Shown one piece after another: positions 25,989 to 35,189 of a stretch of DNA of 64,000 nt. Made by a program: the position numbers and the translations under genes. Position 1 is the stretch's first letter. The number at the start of each line of letters is the position of its first letter. The stretch comes from Palsa-295 sp963785585. Lineage in GTDB: Bacteria; Acidobacteriota; Terriglobia; Acidiferrales; UBA7541. The DNA is taken from contig CAWAVW010000004.1 in the NCBI GenBank assembly GCA_963785585.1, positions 310,001-374,000 on the forward strand. Reading direction: 5' to 3'. The notes under the pieces are model-generated. The model searched no databases, was not told the DNA's origin, and saw only the letters and a program-made list of their open reading frames with translations.

Positions 25989-27146
25989 GTGGCGGCAAAG
26001 ATCGTCCGCCAATTCAACAAAATCGCCCTTCTGGGCGCGCCCACCAGCGCGGCAGCGATGTCCGCCGGCCTTGAAGGCGCACCCAACGCCCTGCGCGCCG
26101 CAGGGATCACGGATCGCCTCCGCGAGATCGGTTATGAGGTCACCGATCTTGGCGACGACGGCGCCCAGCTCTTCCAGCCAGACGAAGAAAGTCCCCGAGC
26201 CAGAAATTTAAAGCGCGTACTTGCGTCCGTGGAAGCGCTGAAACCGCGCGTCGAGCAAGCGGTTAAGTCAGCGGCGCTGCCGCTGATTCTCAGCGGAGAT
26301 TGCTCGACGGTACTTGCTACCGTGGCCGGCGCTCGACGCTACTTTCGAAACGTGAGCGTGATTTACATCGACAGTGACGCCGATCTGAACACGCCTGCGA
26401 CCACACCGTCCGGCTGCGCGGATGGCATGGTCGTTTCGCACCTGACGGGGCGTGGAGCGCCCGAACTGGTGCGTTTTTGGGGTGAGCCTCAGTTGGTTCG
26501 CGAGCCCGACGTGACGCTGTTTGGCGTGAATCGGCTTGATCCCGGCGAAGAGCAAGCGCTCGAACGTTCGACTTTACGCAGGTATCTCAGCAAAGACGTG
26601 AAGCGAATCGGTCCATCGGCAGCGGCGAAGGCGGCGGTCGAACGAATCGAAACCAACGGTTACGAGTTCGTATTACACCTCGATGTGGACGCGATTTCCG
26701 GATTCACGGCTACAAACTATCCGTCGTCGGATGGTTTGACACTCGCTGAAGTGAAGGAAGCCCTGTTGGTGTTCGCGCAGCAGAAGCATTTAGCGGCGTT
26801 TGAGGTCGCGGCATACAATCCTTTGAAGGACCCCGACGGTTCGGGCGCGAAACAAATCATCGATTTAATTGCCGAGGTTCTCGCTGCGCGGTTTGAGACG
26901 TTAAAAGCGCTGGCCGCAGCGGAACCCCCTCTGCCTGCCAAGGCGAGCGCGGCAAAGAAGGAAACCGCGGTACCTGCGCCAGCCGCGAAGGGCTCCGATG
27001 CGACCACAAAGTCGATTGAGCCCGTTCCCGGCGAATCCTGGTCGTCCGACGATTTGGACGCTGATTCGTCCGAGATAGCGGCGGAAACGGACGCTGCAAG
27101 CGGCGATGACGACGCGGCGGATGGTTCTGGAAGTTCACACGCCTGA
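25989..27146 (+). CDS. Arginase/deacetylase-fold protein with altered metal ligands and acidic tail
   Basis: This 385-residue protein begins at GTG with AAGGAG 7 bases upstream. It has the arginase (ureohydrolase) fold, but the manganese ligands are changed. Canonical GGDHS is SGDCS (Cys105 for His), DAHxD is DSDAD (Asp130 for His, with Asp128 and Asp132 kept), and the last pair is DVDAI (Asp232, Asp234 kept). Some family members carry Cys at the first site, so it may still be a hydrolase, but the substrate is unknown. Residues from ~305 form a low-complexity Ala/Ser/Asp-rich acidic tail. It lies 49 bases after ispH. Confidence 0.82.
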   Translation: MAAKIVRQFNKIALLGAPTSAAAMSAGLEGAPNALRAAGITDRLREIGYEVTDLGDDGAQLFQPDEESPRARNLKRVLASVEALKPRVEQAVKSAALPLILSGDCSTVLATVAGARRYFRNVSVIYIDSDADLNTPATTPSGCADGMVVSHLTGRGAPELVRFWGEPQLVREPDVTLFGVNRLDPGEEQALERSTLRRYLSKDVKRIGPSAAAKAAVERIETNGYEFVLHLDVDAISGFTATNYPSSDGLTLAEVKEALLVFAQQKHLAAFEVAAYNPLKDPDGSGAKQIIDLIAEVLAARFETLKALAAAEPPLPAKASAAKKETAVPAPAAKGSDATTKSIEPVPGESWSSDDLDADSSEIAAETDAASGDDDAADGSGSSHA

Positions 27147-27191
27147 TTTGCGGTTTACTCCCCAAGTTCGAAGTCTGCAAGAAAGAGCCCA

Positions 27192-27872
27192 ATGAAATTC
27201 AGCCCGAAAGTGATTGTCTTTGACGTCGATGGTGTGTTGGTGGACACCCGCGGTTCGTTCCAGCGAACCACGCTCGAAACGGTGAAATTCTTCACGGGCA
27301 AGCGTGTGACAACTCGTCAGCTCCATCAGTGGAAAAATCGTCCGGGCTTCAACGACGATTGGAAGTTATCGACAGCGTGGGTAAACGATCTGGGCTTTGC
27401 CGTGCCATACGATACGGTGAAGGCCAAGTTCGTTGAATTGTACTGGGGCAAGACGGGCCGAGGTTATGCGACGGGCGAAAAGTGGCTTCTGCCGCTTTCC
27501 ATCATCCGTCAACTGAGAAAAAAGGCCGAACTGGCGATTTTCACGGGCCGGGTTCACCGCGAGATGGATTTTACCCTCGACCGCGTAAAGGTGCGGAAAC
27601 TGTTCGATCGGATCGTCACGGCGGATGACGTGGAACGTGGAAAGCCTGCCCCGGATGGTTTGCTGAAAATATTAAACGGGCGCGACCCGCAAGTGGCTCT
27701 ATATATTGGAGATAACGTTGACGATGCGCTGGCCGCACAGTCCGCAGGTGTTCCGTTCGTGGGTATTTTAGCCCGAAATAGCGAGGAACGCCGCCAGCGT
27801 GGTACTACCCTGCGAAAACTAGGCGCCAAAACTATCATCGGTGATATCAAGGAGTTAGAAACTCTCGTCTGA
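27192..27872 (+). CDS. HAD-superfamily hydrolase
   Basis: This 226-residue phosphatase-like HAD protein has all four motifs: VFDVDGVLVD (nucleophile and acid Asp), IFTGR (motif II), the Lys in ERGKPAPDG and GDNVDD (motif IV). Members of the same subgroup are sometimes linked to histidine-pathway enzymes, but nothing here supports that. It is cytosolic. It starts 45 bases after the arginase-like gene on the same strand and probably shares its transcript. The substrate is unknown. Confidence 0.88.
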   Translation: MKFSPKVIVFDVDGVLVDTRGSFQRTTLETVKFFTGKRVTTRQLHQWKNRPGFNDDWKLSTAWVNDLGFAVPYDTVKAKFVELYWGKTGRGYATGEKWLLPLSIIRQLRKKAELAIFTGRVHREMDFTLDRVKVRKLFDRIVTADDVERGKPAPDGLLKILNGRDPQVALYIGDNVDDALAAQSAGVPFVGILARNSEERRQRGTTLRKLGAKTIIGDIKELETLV

Positions 27873-27961
27873 TTCGAATTCAGTTGCGTTTTAGTTCCAG
27901 AACGAAGCTCCCACGCCCGATGTAGGACCAAAAGATAGTACCAAACAGAACAACCGTACCA

Positions 27962-27990
27962 TTGTGAATTACTAGCCTAAACCTCATATT
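27962..27990 (+). promoter_or_regulatory. Candidate promoter of the large PilZ protein gene
   Basis: TTGTGA and CATATT, separated by 17 bases, lie in an AT-rich patch 33 bases before the ATG at 28023. Each hexamer matches the sigma-70 consensus at four of six positions. Confidence 0.35.
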
Positions 27991-28022
27991 TGCATGACGA
28001 GGCGGGCGTAAAGCCCCACACA

Positions 28023-31000
28023 ATGGCAATCAATCAAAACACACGAGCAGCTGCGGCCCGTGCTTTTGTACGGAGCCTGAACATCCTCCTGAAGTTCGCG
28101 CGGATGTATGATTTCGGCCACCCTCGGACAGCCAGACAATACGCGACCGCTTGGAACGAACTCAGCACGGCGATCGGGACGGGAACGAGCGACGCGTCGG
28201 GACTGCTGCTGGCCGTTTCCGGCGAGCAACTGCTCCTGGACGGTACACCCTTGGAATCCGCTGCAGCGGAACGCAGTTTCGCCCGGATGCTTTCTTCCGC
28301 GGGCATCGCCAGCATTTATTTTGCTCCGCAAGTAACTCAACCGAGCCTGGCAAAGTTTGCGCGCGGATTTCCGACCGGCACGGGCGCGAAGCCGGGGCTA
28401 TTGGCTGAGCAGTTGAAGGCCTCGCTCGAAGGCGACCCCAATATTCAGGTGAACGAAGTCTGCTTTGTGCCGGCCGACTCGGCGGTTGCGAAGTCCACGA
28501 TGGCCGCCCAAATTGCAGCGCACACGCTGGGCATGAATTCCGCACAAACGGATGAATTGCTGAACGACCCGACAAAACTTCTCGCCCTGATCGTTGCCGC
28601 CGAAGGCAGCAAACACGGCGGCGCAGCCGGCAATGTCGGCTTGAAAGGTGACGGCAGCGGCGACTCCGATCACGACGGCAGCGGCGGCGGAAACGGAGAT
28701 GGCAACGGCGACGGGAATGGCGCCGGCCGCGGCGACGGCGGAAGAAACGGCGGAGGCTATGGTTCGGGCGGATTTGGATACGGAAACGGCGGAGCGGGAA
28801 ACGGCGGCGACAATGATGGTCAGGTCTATTACGCGCAGGAAACCGCCGAAATTGTTCGCGATTTTCCGTCGGGCGGATTTATGCCCGGCGCAAGTGCAGT
28901 TGTATTCCCGGACGGTCTGGCCACGCCGGTGTACGGGGCGGCAGAGTTGAAGGCGAGCGGTCAGCCCGGAGGCGCAAGCGCGCCAGCGGGGACGTGGAAC
29001 ATCGTTGGTTCCGAGGGTTCGGGTACGCCGCTGTCGCCGGATGTTGCCGGTTTTTGGCTGAACAAAGATGCGGCCTCCGGACAATCAGGGTCAGGTTCAT
29101 CGGTTTCGGGTGTGCTTCCCGTGAGCGGTTCCGGCGGCGCCGGTGTCGCGGGAGTCTCCGGCGGAAACGGACGGGGCGGAAGCGGCTCCGGCACGGGACG
29201 CGGCGGTAGCCGGCGAACCCGCGGCTCCAGCGCGCGTATTTTCGAAGGAGTTGGCGGCTCCGGAACAGGCGGCGACGGTGGTGCGGCCACCCGTTGGGGA
29301 AACGCAAGCGCCGATATTCGCGGGCAGCGCGGTTCGGGCGCGGGCGACGGCTCGATGACCGTTGAAACCGGCCTGATGACGCTTCACGAAGACGAGTTGA
29401 AAGGAATCCTGCAGATGTTGGCGCAAATCGCGCGGACGGGTGATTCCGCGGACGAGAAGCTGGACGCGGGGACATTTCAGTCCAGGCTTTCGACGTTGCC
29501 GCGCCGCGCTCGATTTACCGTGAGCCAAGCGCTATCCGCGCTTGCGGCTCAGGCTCCCAGTGAATCCTCCGACAAGCCGGCGCTGTTGAAGCTCGCCGAA
29601 CATATCGCGATTCGCTACGCGATGGAAAGTTTCGATCGCGGCGATATCGAAGTGAACGCCGTCCGCCAGGTCATGACCGAAATGAGCGTCGAGCTCGACG
29701 GCCTCCGCAAAGTCCTTGGTGTGTATGAAGAGAGGATGGCTCGCGCGGGATTGGAAGTGCAGTCGCACGTCAACCTGCTCGCCCAGCAGTTCTGGGCTCA
29801 GGTGACCGACGAAAAGCGGAAGTCCGTGTTGGAATCCAAGGAAGCGTGGTGCGTCCCAGCGGCCAAAGTGCGCGAGCACGTGGAGCAATTAGTGGCGCGC
29901 GGCGAAAAAGAGGCCGCGGAGAACGTGCTACGTAACTACGCGCAGTGCATCGAAATGAAAGCGCCGGAAGCGCGACGACTTACCGCGACGGGATTGGCCG
30001 AGCTGGCTTCCACCTACGCGAAATTCGACGAAAGTCTGCTGACCGACACGATCCGGCGCGTTGGCGTGCAGCTTGCCGATGAATCCGACCCCCAACTGCA
30101 GAGCCAGTTGAGCGCCGCGTTTGTTCGATTGTCGCAGGAAGCAACCAACGAGCGTTCGTTTCCCGCGATTCAGCGCAGCGTTGAACTGGTCGATTACGTG
30201 GAGGCGGAGCGCCCCGCGGTCGGCAAGACTCTACGGCCGAGAATTGCCATTGAGACTCGCCTGCCGGAATTCCTGGAAGACGCCATCAAGACTTCCACCG
30301 TGCCGCCGGGCTTGCTGGATTTACTTCGTCGGATGCCGCTACCGTCCGCCGTTCACGTCGCGGGCCGCTTCAGTCGCGCCGGGTTTAGAGAAGACTGCGA
30401 TCTATTGGTTTCGATCATGCACACCCTCGGACCTGAGGCGCTCGCCCATCTGAGGGAACAGCTGCGGAGCGGCGACGTAAACGAAGCCGTCGTCGCCCTG
30501 GGAATTCTGTCGCGGATCGACATGGATGTGGTTGAGGAAATCCTGCCGGGTCGCATGACGGAATGGAAGCGTTCGGCGCATGACCGCGTCGTTCGTCAGA
30601 TTGCCGCGAGCGGCGCGCCGGATCGCGGACGGCTGCTGCTGAATCTGTTCGATACGTTGGACCCGACCGTACGGCCGCTTGCGGTGGACGAAATCGGAAT
30701 GGCGGGCGAGCAGGCCGCCGATATGCGTTTGCTGCGGCTGGCCGAAGGCGATCTGCCGAAAGACGGGACGGAGTATTTGCGATTGAAGGCGATTGAGGCG
30801 CTCGGTCGTCTGCGAACTGCCGGAGCCGAGTCGGTCTTGCGAAAGGTCGCAGAAGCTCGCCGCGCATTCCGCTGGTTGAATCCAAGCGAGATGCGCATCG
30901 TGGCGGCGCAAGCGATGGAGCGAATCGACCCGGAATGGGTGCGGAATTTTGTGCCGCGCAGTGGGTTGAGCGTCGCGGAATTTTCGATTGAGCCGTTGGA

Positions 31001-31397
31001 TGCGGATTCGGAATCGTCCGCGATTCGTCAACGCCGCTATCCCCGATTGCGGTTAGAGCGCTCCGTACAGGCCATGACCACGAATCTTAAGGAAAATTGC
31101 CGCGTGGATATTCCGGAACTGACGCTCGGCGGCGGTGTTGCCGTTTGCGAACAAAGCCTCCATCCAGGAAGCATGGTGACGCTGAAACTCACTTCCGCGC
31201 AAAAAACCGTGAAAGCCCAAGCCATCGTGCGTGATGCCAACACCCAGGCTCGCGCGTTTGAAGTGGTGGAAATGGAGCTGGAAGAGCGCTCGAAGTTGCG
31301 CAAGATTCTGGTGCAGTTGGGCAATGCGCAGAAGAAATCGTCGGCGAACGAGCGTACCCGGCGCGCGTCGCGTGTGTTCCTATCCTCGCCGCAGTAA
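28023..31397 (+). CDS. Large glycine-rich multidomain protein ending in a PilZ-like domain
   Basis: This 1124-residue protein has no signal peptide or transmembrane helix, so it is probably cytosolic. Residues 1-~195 are an alpha/beta region of unknown family. Residues ~199-267 and ~354-446 are glycine-rich low complexity (Gly/Asn/Asp, then Gly/Ser). Residues ~460-980 are helical and HEAT-like, with repeats such as DPTVRPLAVDEIG and YLRLKAIEALGRLR. From ~1002 a PilZ-like domain follows, with RRYPRLRLE (RxxxR) and ELTLGG in place of DxSxxG, a conservative change. It may be a c-di-GMP-responsive scaffold. ATG 28023 is preferred to the TTG 11 codons upstream. Confidence 0.8.
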   Translation: MAINQNTRAAAARAFVRSLNILLKFARMYDFGHPRTARQYATAWNELSTAIGTGTSDASGLLLAVSGEQLLLDGTPLESAAAERSFARMLSSAGIASIYFAPQVTQPSLAKFARGFPTGTGAKPGLLAEQLKASLEGDPNIQVNEVCFVPADSAVAKSTMAAQIAAHTLGMNSAQTDELLNDPTKLLALIVAAEGSKHGGAAGNVGLKGDGSGDSDHDGSGGGNGDGNGDGNGAGRGDGGRNGGGYGSGGFGYGNGGAGNGGDNDGQVYYAQETAEIVRDFPSGGFMPGASAVVFPDGLATPVYGAAELKASGQPGGASAPAGTWNIVGSEGSGTPLSPDVAGFWLNKDAASGQSGSGSSVSGVLPVSGSGGAGVAGVSGGNGRGGSGSGTGRGGSRRTRGSSARIFEGVGGSGTGGDGGAATRWGNASADIRGQRGSGAGDGSMTVETGLMTLHEDELKGILQMLAQIARTGDSADEKLDAGTFQSRLSTLPRRARFTVSQALSALAAQAPSESSDKPALLKLAEHIAIRYAMESFDRGDIEVNAVRQVMTEMSVELDGLRKVLGVYEERMARAGLEVQSHVNLLAQQFWAQVTDEKRKSVLESKEAWCVPAAKVREHVEQLVARGEKEAAENVLRNYAQCIEMKAPEARRLTATGLAELASTYAKFDESLLTDTIRRVGVQLADESDPQLQSQLSAAFVRLSQEATNERSFPAIQRSVELVDYVEAERPAVGKTLRPRIAIETRLPEFLEDAIKTSTVPPGLLDLLRRMPLPSAVHVAGRFSRAGFREDCDLLVSIMHTLGPEALAHLREQLRSGDVNEAVVALGILSRIDMDVVEEILPGRMTEWKRSAHDRVVRQIAASGAPDRGRLLLNLFDTLDPTVRPLAVDEIGMAGEQAADMRLLRLAEGDLPKDGTEYLRLKAIEALGRLRTAGAESVLRKVAEARRAFRWLNPSEMRIVAAQAMERIDPEWVRNFVPRSGLSVAEFSIEPLDADSESSAIRQRRYPRLRLERSVQAMTTNLKENCRVDIPELTLGGGVAVCEQSLHPGSMVTLKLTSAQKTVKAQAIVRDANTQARAFEVVEMELEERSKLRKILVQLGNAQKKSSANERTRRASRVFLSSPQ

Positions 31398-31412
31398 CCG
31401 GGTTCAATCGCG

Positions 31413-32462
31413 CTAGAACGAGTTCAAGGACTCCATCGCTTCGCGAGGGGCTCGCGGCTGAGCCCCGGGACGAATTTTCCAAACGCAACAGCCGAATAGA
31501 GCAGCCCCACCGATCCCCGCCAATAACAACGCGAGTGGCACATTTTTCGTTCGCAACAGCGCCCAACCGGCAATCGTCGTTAGCACCGTACCGGCGTAGG
31601 TCGCGAGCGCAACCCGACGAGGACTGAGCCCTTTTTGAAGCATCCAGTCGTAGAAGTGTCTCCGATCGCCGTAGGTAGGCAACGTACCGCTTTTGACACG
31701 GCGAACGATTGCGAAGACGACATCGAGCAGAGGAATTGCGGCGACGACGAAGGGAAATGCGAGCTTCGATGCGTTCAGAGGGGCCACGCCATCACGAAAG
31801 ATATCCAAGGACAGGAACGCGACGCAGATTCCCAGCACTGTACTGCCGGAATCGCCCAGAAAAATCGACGCCGGAGGAAAGTTGAAGATCAAGAATCCCA
31901 GGCAGGAACCGAACAGCCCCCACGCGACCGCCATGCCGAGAATTGAGAGACTCGATTCGCCGACGCCGATATAACCCAACGCGATAATCGTCGCCACACC
32001 CGCCGCGAGACCGTCGCTGCCATCGAGGAAATTGAAAGCGTTTACGAATACCACCACTATCCCGCACGCGAAAGCTGCACGAAAGGCAGGGTGTTCACCA
32101 AAGCCTGACGACGAAAAAGCCATCCCAACGAACAGGCCGCAAACGACCTGGACGGCAAGCCGAAGGAATGGTGAAACTTCTCGCAAATCGTCAAGTAATC
32201 CGACGGCAAACAGTATCGCGATGGCCACCAAGAAATATCGTGAGGGCGGCTGAGACGCACCGGAAGTCGTCAACAGGCACGCCATCAGACCTATCATCGT
32301 CGCGATTCCGCCGAGCCGGGGAATCGGTCTGCTGTGAATTTTCAGCGGACCCGGAACGTCGAGCAGATTCCACCGTGCGCACAAAGCGCGGACCAGCGGT
32401 ACACACATCACCACGGCGACGAACGAACAGAATGAGCCGATGACGAATGTTGGATCAATCAT
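31413..32462 (-). CDS. WecA/MraY-like glycosyl-1-phosphate transferase
   Basis: This 349-residue polytopic membrane enzyme should transfer a sugar-1-phosphate from a UDP-sugar to undecaprenyl phosphate, starting the polysaccharide repeat on the lipid carrier. The motifs are GLLDDLREV (Asp-Asp), NAFNFLDGSDGLA, FLGDSGS and a DRRHFYDWML loop, as in the WecA branch; about ten hydrophobic helices are present. It is the last gene of the exopolysaccharide cluster, convergent with the PilZ protein gene 15 bases away. The sugar is unknown, with GlcNAc typical of the family. Confidence 0.9.
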   Translation of the reverse strand: MIDPTFVIGSFCSFVAVVMCVPLVRALCARWNLLDVPGPLKIHSRPIPRLGGIATMIGLMACLLTTSGASQPPSRYFLVAIAILFAVGLLDDLREVSPFLRLAVQVVCGLFVGMAFSSSGFGEHPAFRAAFACGIVVVFVNAFNFLDGSDGLAAGVATIIALGYIGVGESSLSILGMAVAWGLFGSCLGFLIFNFPPASIFLGDSGSTVLGICVAFLSLDIFRDGVAPLNASKLAFPFVVAAIPLLDVVFAIVRRVKSGTLPTYGDRRHFYDWMLQKGLSPRRVALATYAGTVLTTIAGWALLRTKNVPLALLLAGIGGAALFGCCVWKIRPGAQPRAPREAMESLNSF

Positions 32463-32506
32463 AGAAGGCGTCGATCGTGGATGGACGCTGCATTATCCGT
32501 TTCGTA

Positions 32507-33658
32507 TTAGCCGACAAATTTGTGAACGAGCCGCCGCACGTGTCGCATCCGAACTCGGCGGGCCTTCTTCGCCAGGCCCGATAATCCAGCGGCACGATAG
32601 GCCTCGCGAGCGTCCCGAAGATAGAGCTTGCCCAGCCCGTACGACACCTCATGGTAAAACAGTCGCCGGTAATCGCCATTCTCAATTTCGGCGGAAAGAT
32701 CGGCGAATCGTTGCAGGAGCGTGTCGGCCGCGCCCGTGGCAGGCACCGTCCCAAAGCCCGACGAGTCCAGCAGCAACGGTCGCACTTCGACGCTAGCGAG
32801 CTCCGCGGAGCCATTGAATCCAGCTACAACGACCAGTCCTTCCTTTTCGGGCGCTGACGCCGCGTAACCGGAAACCAGGCTCCCCAATCCGTAGAAGCAA
32901 AACCTCGCGCCGTTCGCGGAACCATCCATTCGGCGGTGCCCGCTGATCCGGTGCGAGTGAGACGCGGCAACGATATCGAATCCAGCTTTTGCCAGCGAGT
33001 CCATCAAACGTACGTCTTCCGGGTCCGGACGATTCGTGCGCAAACACCCTGCGTGCACCAAAGCCACCCGAAAGTTTGCACCGCGCGCCTTCAACTCACT
33101 CAACGCTTGTTCCCCTCGGTCGAGCGTTGCAGGTTCGACGCCGGGCTTCGTGAGCGACGCCGGATCCCATGTAGCTTGCGCGGCAGCCCATAAGCCGACC
33201 CGCAATCCTGCAGGTCCGTCCCAAACGCCAACGTCCGGAGGGTTTTCCGTACCACGACAAAAACCCAGCGGCGTAATGCCGCCCGCGCGGATCGCATCGC
33301 GCGTTCGTTCCGCACCGACAGAGCCGAAATCGAAAATGTGATTGTTGGCAATGCCTGCGGCCGGCGAGTTCAGGGCGCGGAGATATTCGAGAGACTGTGC
33401 AGGGGCGGCGACGATTTCTCCGATTCCGTTAAGCGTTCTCGCGATCAGACCGTCGGAATCGATCGTGCACTCACAGTTCACAAACGTTGCGGCGATGTCG
33501 TTGAACGCGCTTGAGAGCAACAGTGCTTTGTCTTTCCACGTTTCGTCCGGCGCAAAGCCAAGCCGGCCGGCCGGAAGAAAATCTCCAGCCAGGGCGATCC
33601 GAGCCACGATGGAAGCATCTGCCTGCGATTCCCAGATTGTCCGTCCGGTTGAAGCCAT
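32507..33658 (-). CDS. CapA-family protein (metallophosphatase-like)
   Basis: This 383-residue protein is of the CapA/PgsA type, with a calcineurin-like fold: LAGDFLPAG, VNCECTI, ANNHIFDFG, VHAGC and ASHSHRISG supply likely metal ligands. Family members act in poly-gamma-glutamate or capsule assembly, but their chemistry is unclear. No transmembrane anchor or signal is evident at the N-terminus, unlike many CapA proteins. The ATG directly abuts the stop of the flippase gene, so it is translationally coupled. Here it may modify or release the polymer. Confidence 0.82.
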   Translation of the reverse strand: MASTGRTIWESQADASIVARIALAGDFLPAGRLGFAPDETWKDKALLLSSAFNDIAATFVNCECTIDSDGLIARTLNGIGEIVAAPAQSLEYLRALNSPAAGIANNHIFDFGSVGAERTRDAIRAGGITPLGFCRGTENPPDVGVWDGPAGLRVGLWAAAQATWDPASLTKPGVEPATLDRGEQALSELKARGANFRVALVHAGCLRTNRPDPEDVRLMDSLAKAGFDIVAASHSHRISGHRRMDGSANGARFCFYGLGSLVSGYAASAPEKEGLVVVAGFNGSAELASVEVRPLLLDSSGFGTVPATGAADTLLQRFADLSAEIENGDYRRLFYHEVSYGLGKLYLRDAREAYRAAGLSGLAKKARRVRMRHVRRLVHKFVG

Positions 33659-35170
33659 CTACTCGCGTTGACCGCCCGGGAGAAAGTTTGAAAAGAGCCA
33701 CTCTGACGCTCGCTTCCGCCAGGGATGGAGCCACATCGGCGCGATCAAAATGCCACAGGCTCCGACGGTAGTCGTCGTTAGCGCCGCCTGCGACTCTCGT
33801 GCCACGTGGCCCATTCGAGTGGTCGCGAGCAACGACAGACCAGTTCCGACCGCACACGCAAGTACGACCGCGCCACCGCTCTTTGGCAAAAGGTCAGGGA
33901 ACGGCACGCTATTTTGAACGTGGTACGCAATTAGCACCGTCAGGTAGCCCAGAATCAGGGACACGACCGATGCCGCCACCACCGCTGTGCCGCCATAGCG
34001 GAGACCGGCAACGAAACCCAAGAGTGGGTTCAGCACGGAGGTAATCCCGCAACCGATCGAGACCCACAACAGCGCTCCCGTGCCGAGGTCAACCACGTAC
34101 GCTGGATTGCTGAGCACGTTAATGAGCCATCCGGCAGCTAACAACACGACGAACGATACAAAAACCGGTTGATATCTTCCTATCCAGATTCTCGACACGA
34201 TCGGGCTGGCGGCCGCGGCGAATCCGAAAACAGGGAAGGCCAGAAGAAAAATCGTTTTATAGGACTGGCGGTAGATCGCCGGGATGGACTCGGGAGATCG
34301 TTCTCGCAACCCAGCGATCGTCGGCACGAGCACCAGATTGGCCTGGACGATCAATTCACGAAACGTAAAAACCCACCGCGAAGCCATGTCGTAGTAGCCG
34401 GTCATCGCCAGGCCGCCAAATTTTGCGAGCAGCGCTTTCGTGACAGGCTCTCGCGCGGCCTGCGCGGTGGTGATGAATTGAAAATGCAGACCGTAGCCGC
34501 CCATTTCGCGAAACAGCGTGCGATTCCAGTGACGCGGGACAAACGGCAAGGACGGAATTTGCTTTTTGAGCAGTATCCATGTGGCCAGGTAACACGCGAC
34601 CGTTTGCGCCGTCTGCGCGAACGCTAAGCCCAACAGCCCGCGGCCCGGCACGAATAGAAACGCAAGGACTAGGTAAAAGATTGACCCGCTGCCGACCACG
34701 TAATTGCGGTGAGTTATCAGTTCGTGTCCGGCAAGTGCCGCGAGCAGTACGCTTCCCAAAATATTGATCCAGAGCGTCACGAGGGAGTAGGGAAGGATCG
34801 CGTAGGCGTCCGCAAGTCGCGATGGCGGCATCACCAGATGCAAGGCCCAGCGCGCCGCCGGATACAGCGCGATGCAGACGATTCCCACGAACAACGCGAC
34901 AGTTATCAGCGCGGTTTCGATAAGCCGTTTTGTGTTTTCTTTCTCGTCCCTCGCGGAGTACTGCGCGACGAACTTCACAATGCTTGTCGAGAATCCTTGA
35001 TTCGCAAGCGTGACCACGGATGTCGTTGCAAGCACGAGCGACCAGACGCCGAGAAGTTCGACGCCAAGACTTCGGATCAAAAACCGATACAACACAAACA
35101 ACGACGCAGCGCTAACGATCACCTGAGCGATCGTGGTCGCCGCATTCCATAGGATTTTCCGGGAAAACAT
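33659..35170 (-). CDS. Wzx-type polysaccharide flippase
   Basis: This 503-residue MOP-superfamily membrane protein with about 12-14 hydrophobic helices moves lipid-linked oligosaccharide repeats across the inner membrane. The N-terminal pattern (ATTIAQVIVSAASLFVLYRFLIRSLG then GVWSLVL) is typical of oligosaccharide flippases. It pairs with the polymerase gene five genes upstream in transcription order, which supports a Wzx/Wzy route. It follows the glycosyltransferase gene by 19 bases. Confidence 0.88.
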   Translation of the reverse strand: MFSRKILWNAATTIAQVIVSAASLFVLYRFLIRSLGVELLGVWSLVLATTSVVTLANQGFSTSIVKFVAQYSARDEKENTKRLIETALITVALFVGIVCIALYPAARWALHLVMPPSRLADAYAILPYSLVTLWINILGSVLLAALAGHELITHRNYVVGSGSIFYLVLAFLFVPGRGLLGLAFAQTAQTVACYLATWILLKKQIPSLPFVPRHWNRTLFREMGGYGLHFQFITTAQAAREPVTKALLAKFGGLAMTGYYDMASRWVFTFRELIVQANLVLVPTIAGLRERSPESIPAIYRQSYKTIFLLAFPVFGFAAAASPIVSRIWIGRYQPVFVSFVVLLAAGWLINVLSNPAYVVDLGTGALLWVSIGCGITSVLNPLLGFVAGLRYGGTAVVAASVVSLILGYLTVLIAYHVQNSVPFPDLLPKSGGAVVLACAVGTGLSLLATTRMGHVARESQAALTTTTVGACGILIAPMWLHPWRKRASEWLFSNFLPGGQRE

Positions 35171-35189
35171 TCGTTAAAGACTGCGACCA

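Noticed and set aside
28622..29360. Repetitive GGC/GAC/AAC codons as a possible tandem repeat or CRISPR-like array
   Set aside because: The units are irregular and in frame with a protein. There are no spacers between equal repeats.
28398..29475. Long antisense open frames opposite the glycine-rich segments
   Set aside because: Gly codons on one strand leave the other strand free of stops. The resulting Pro/Arg/Ala-rich products are artefacts.
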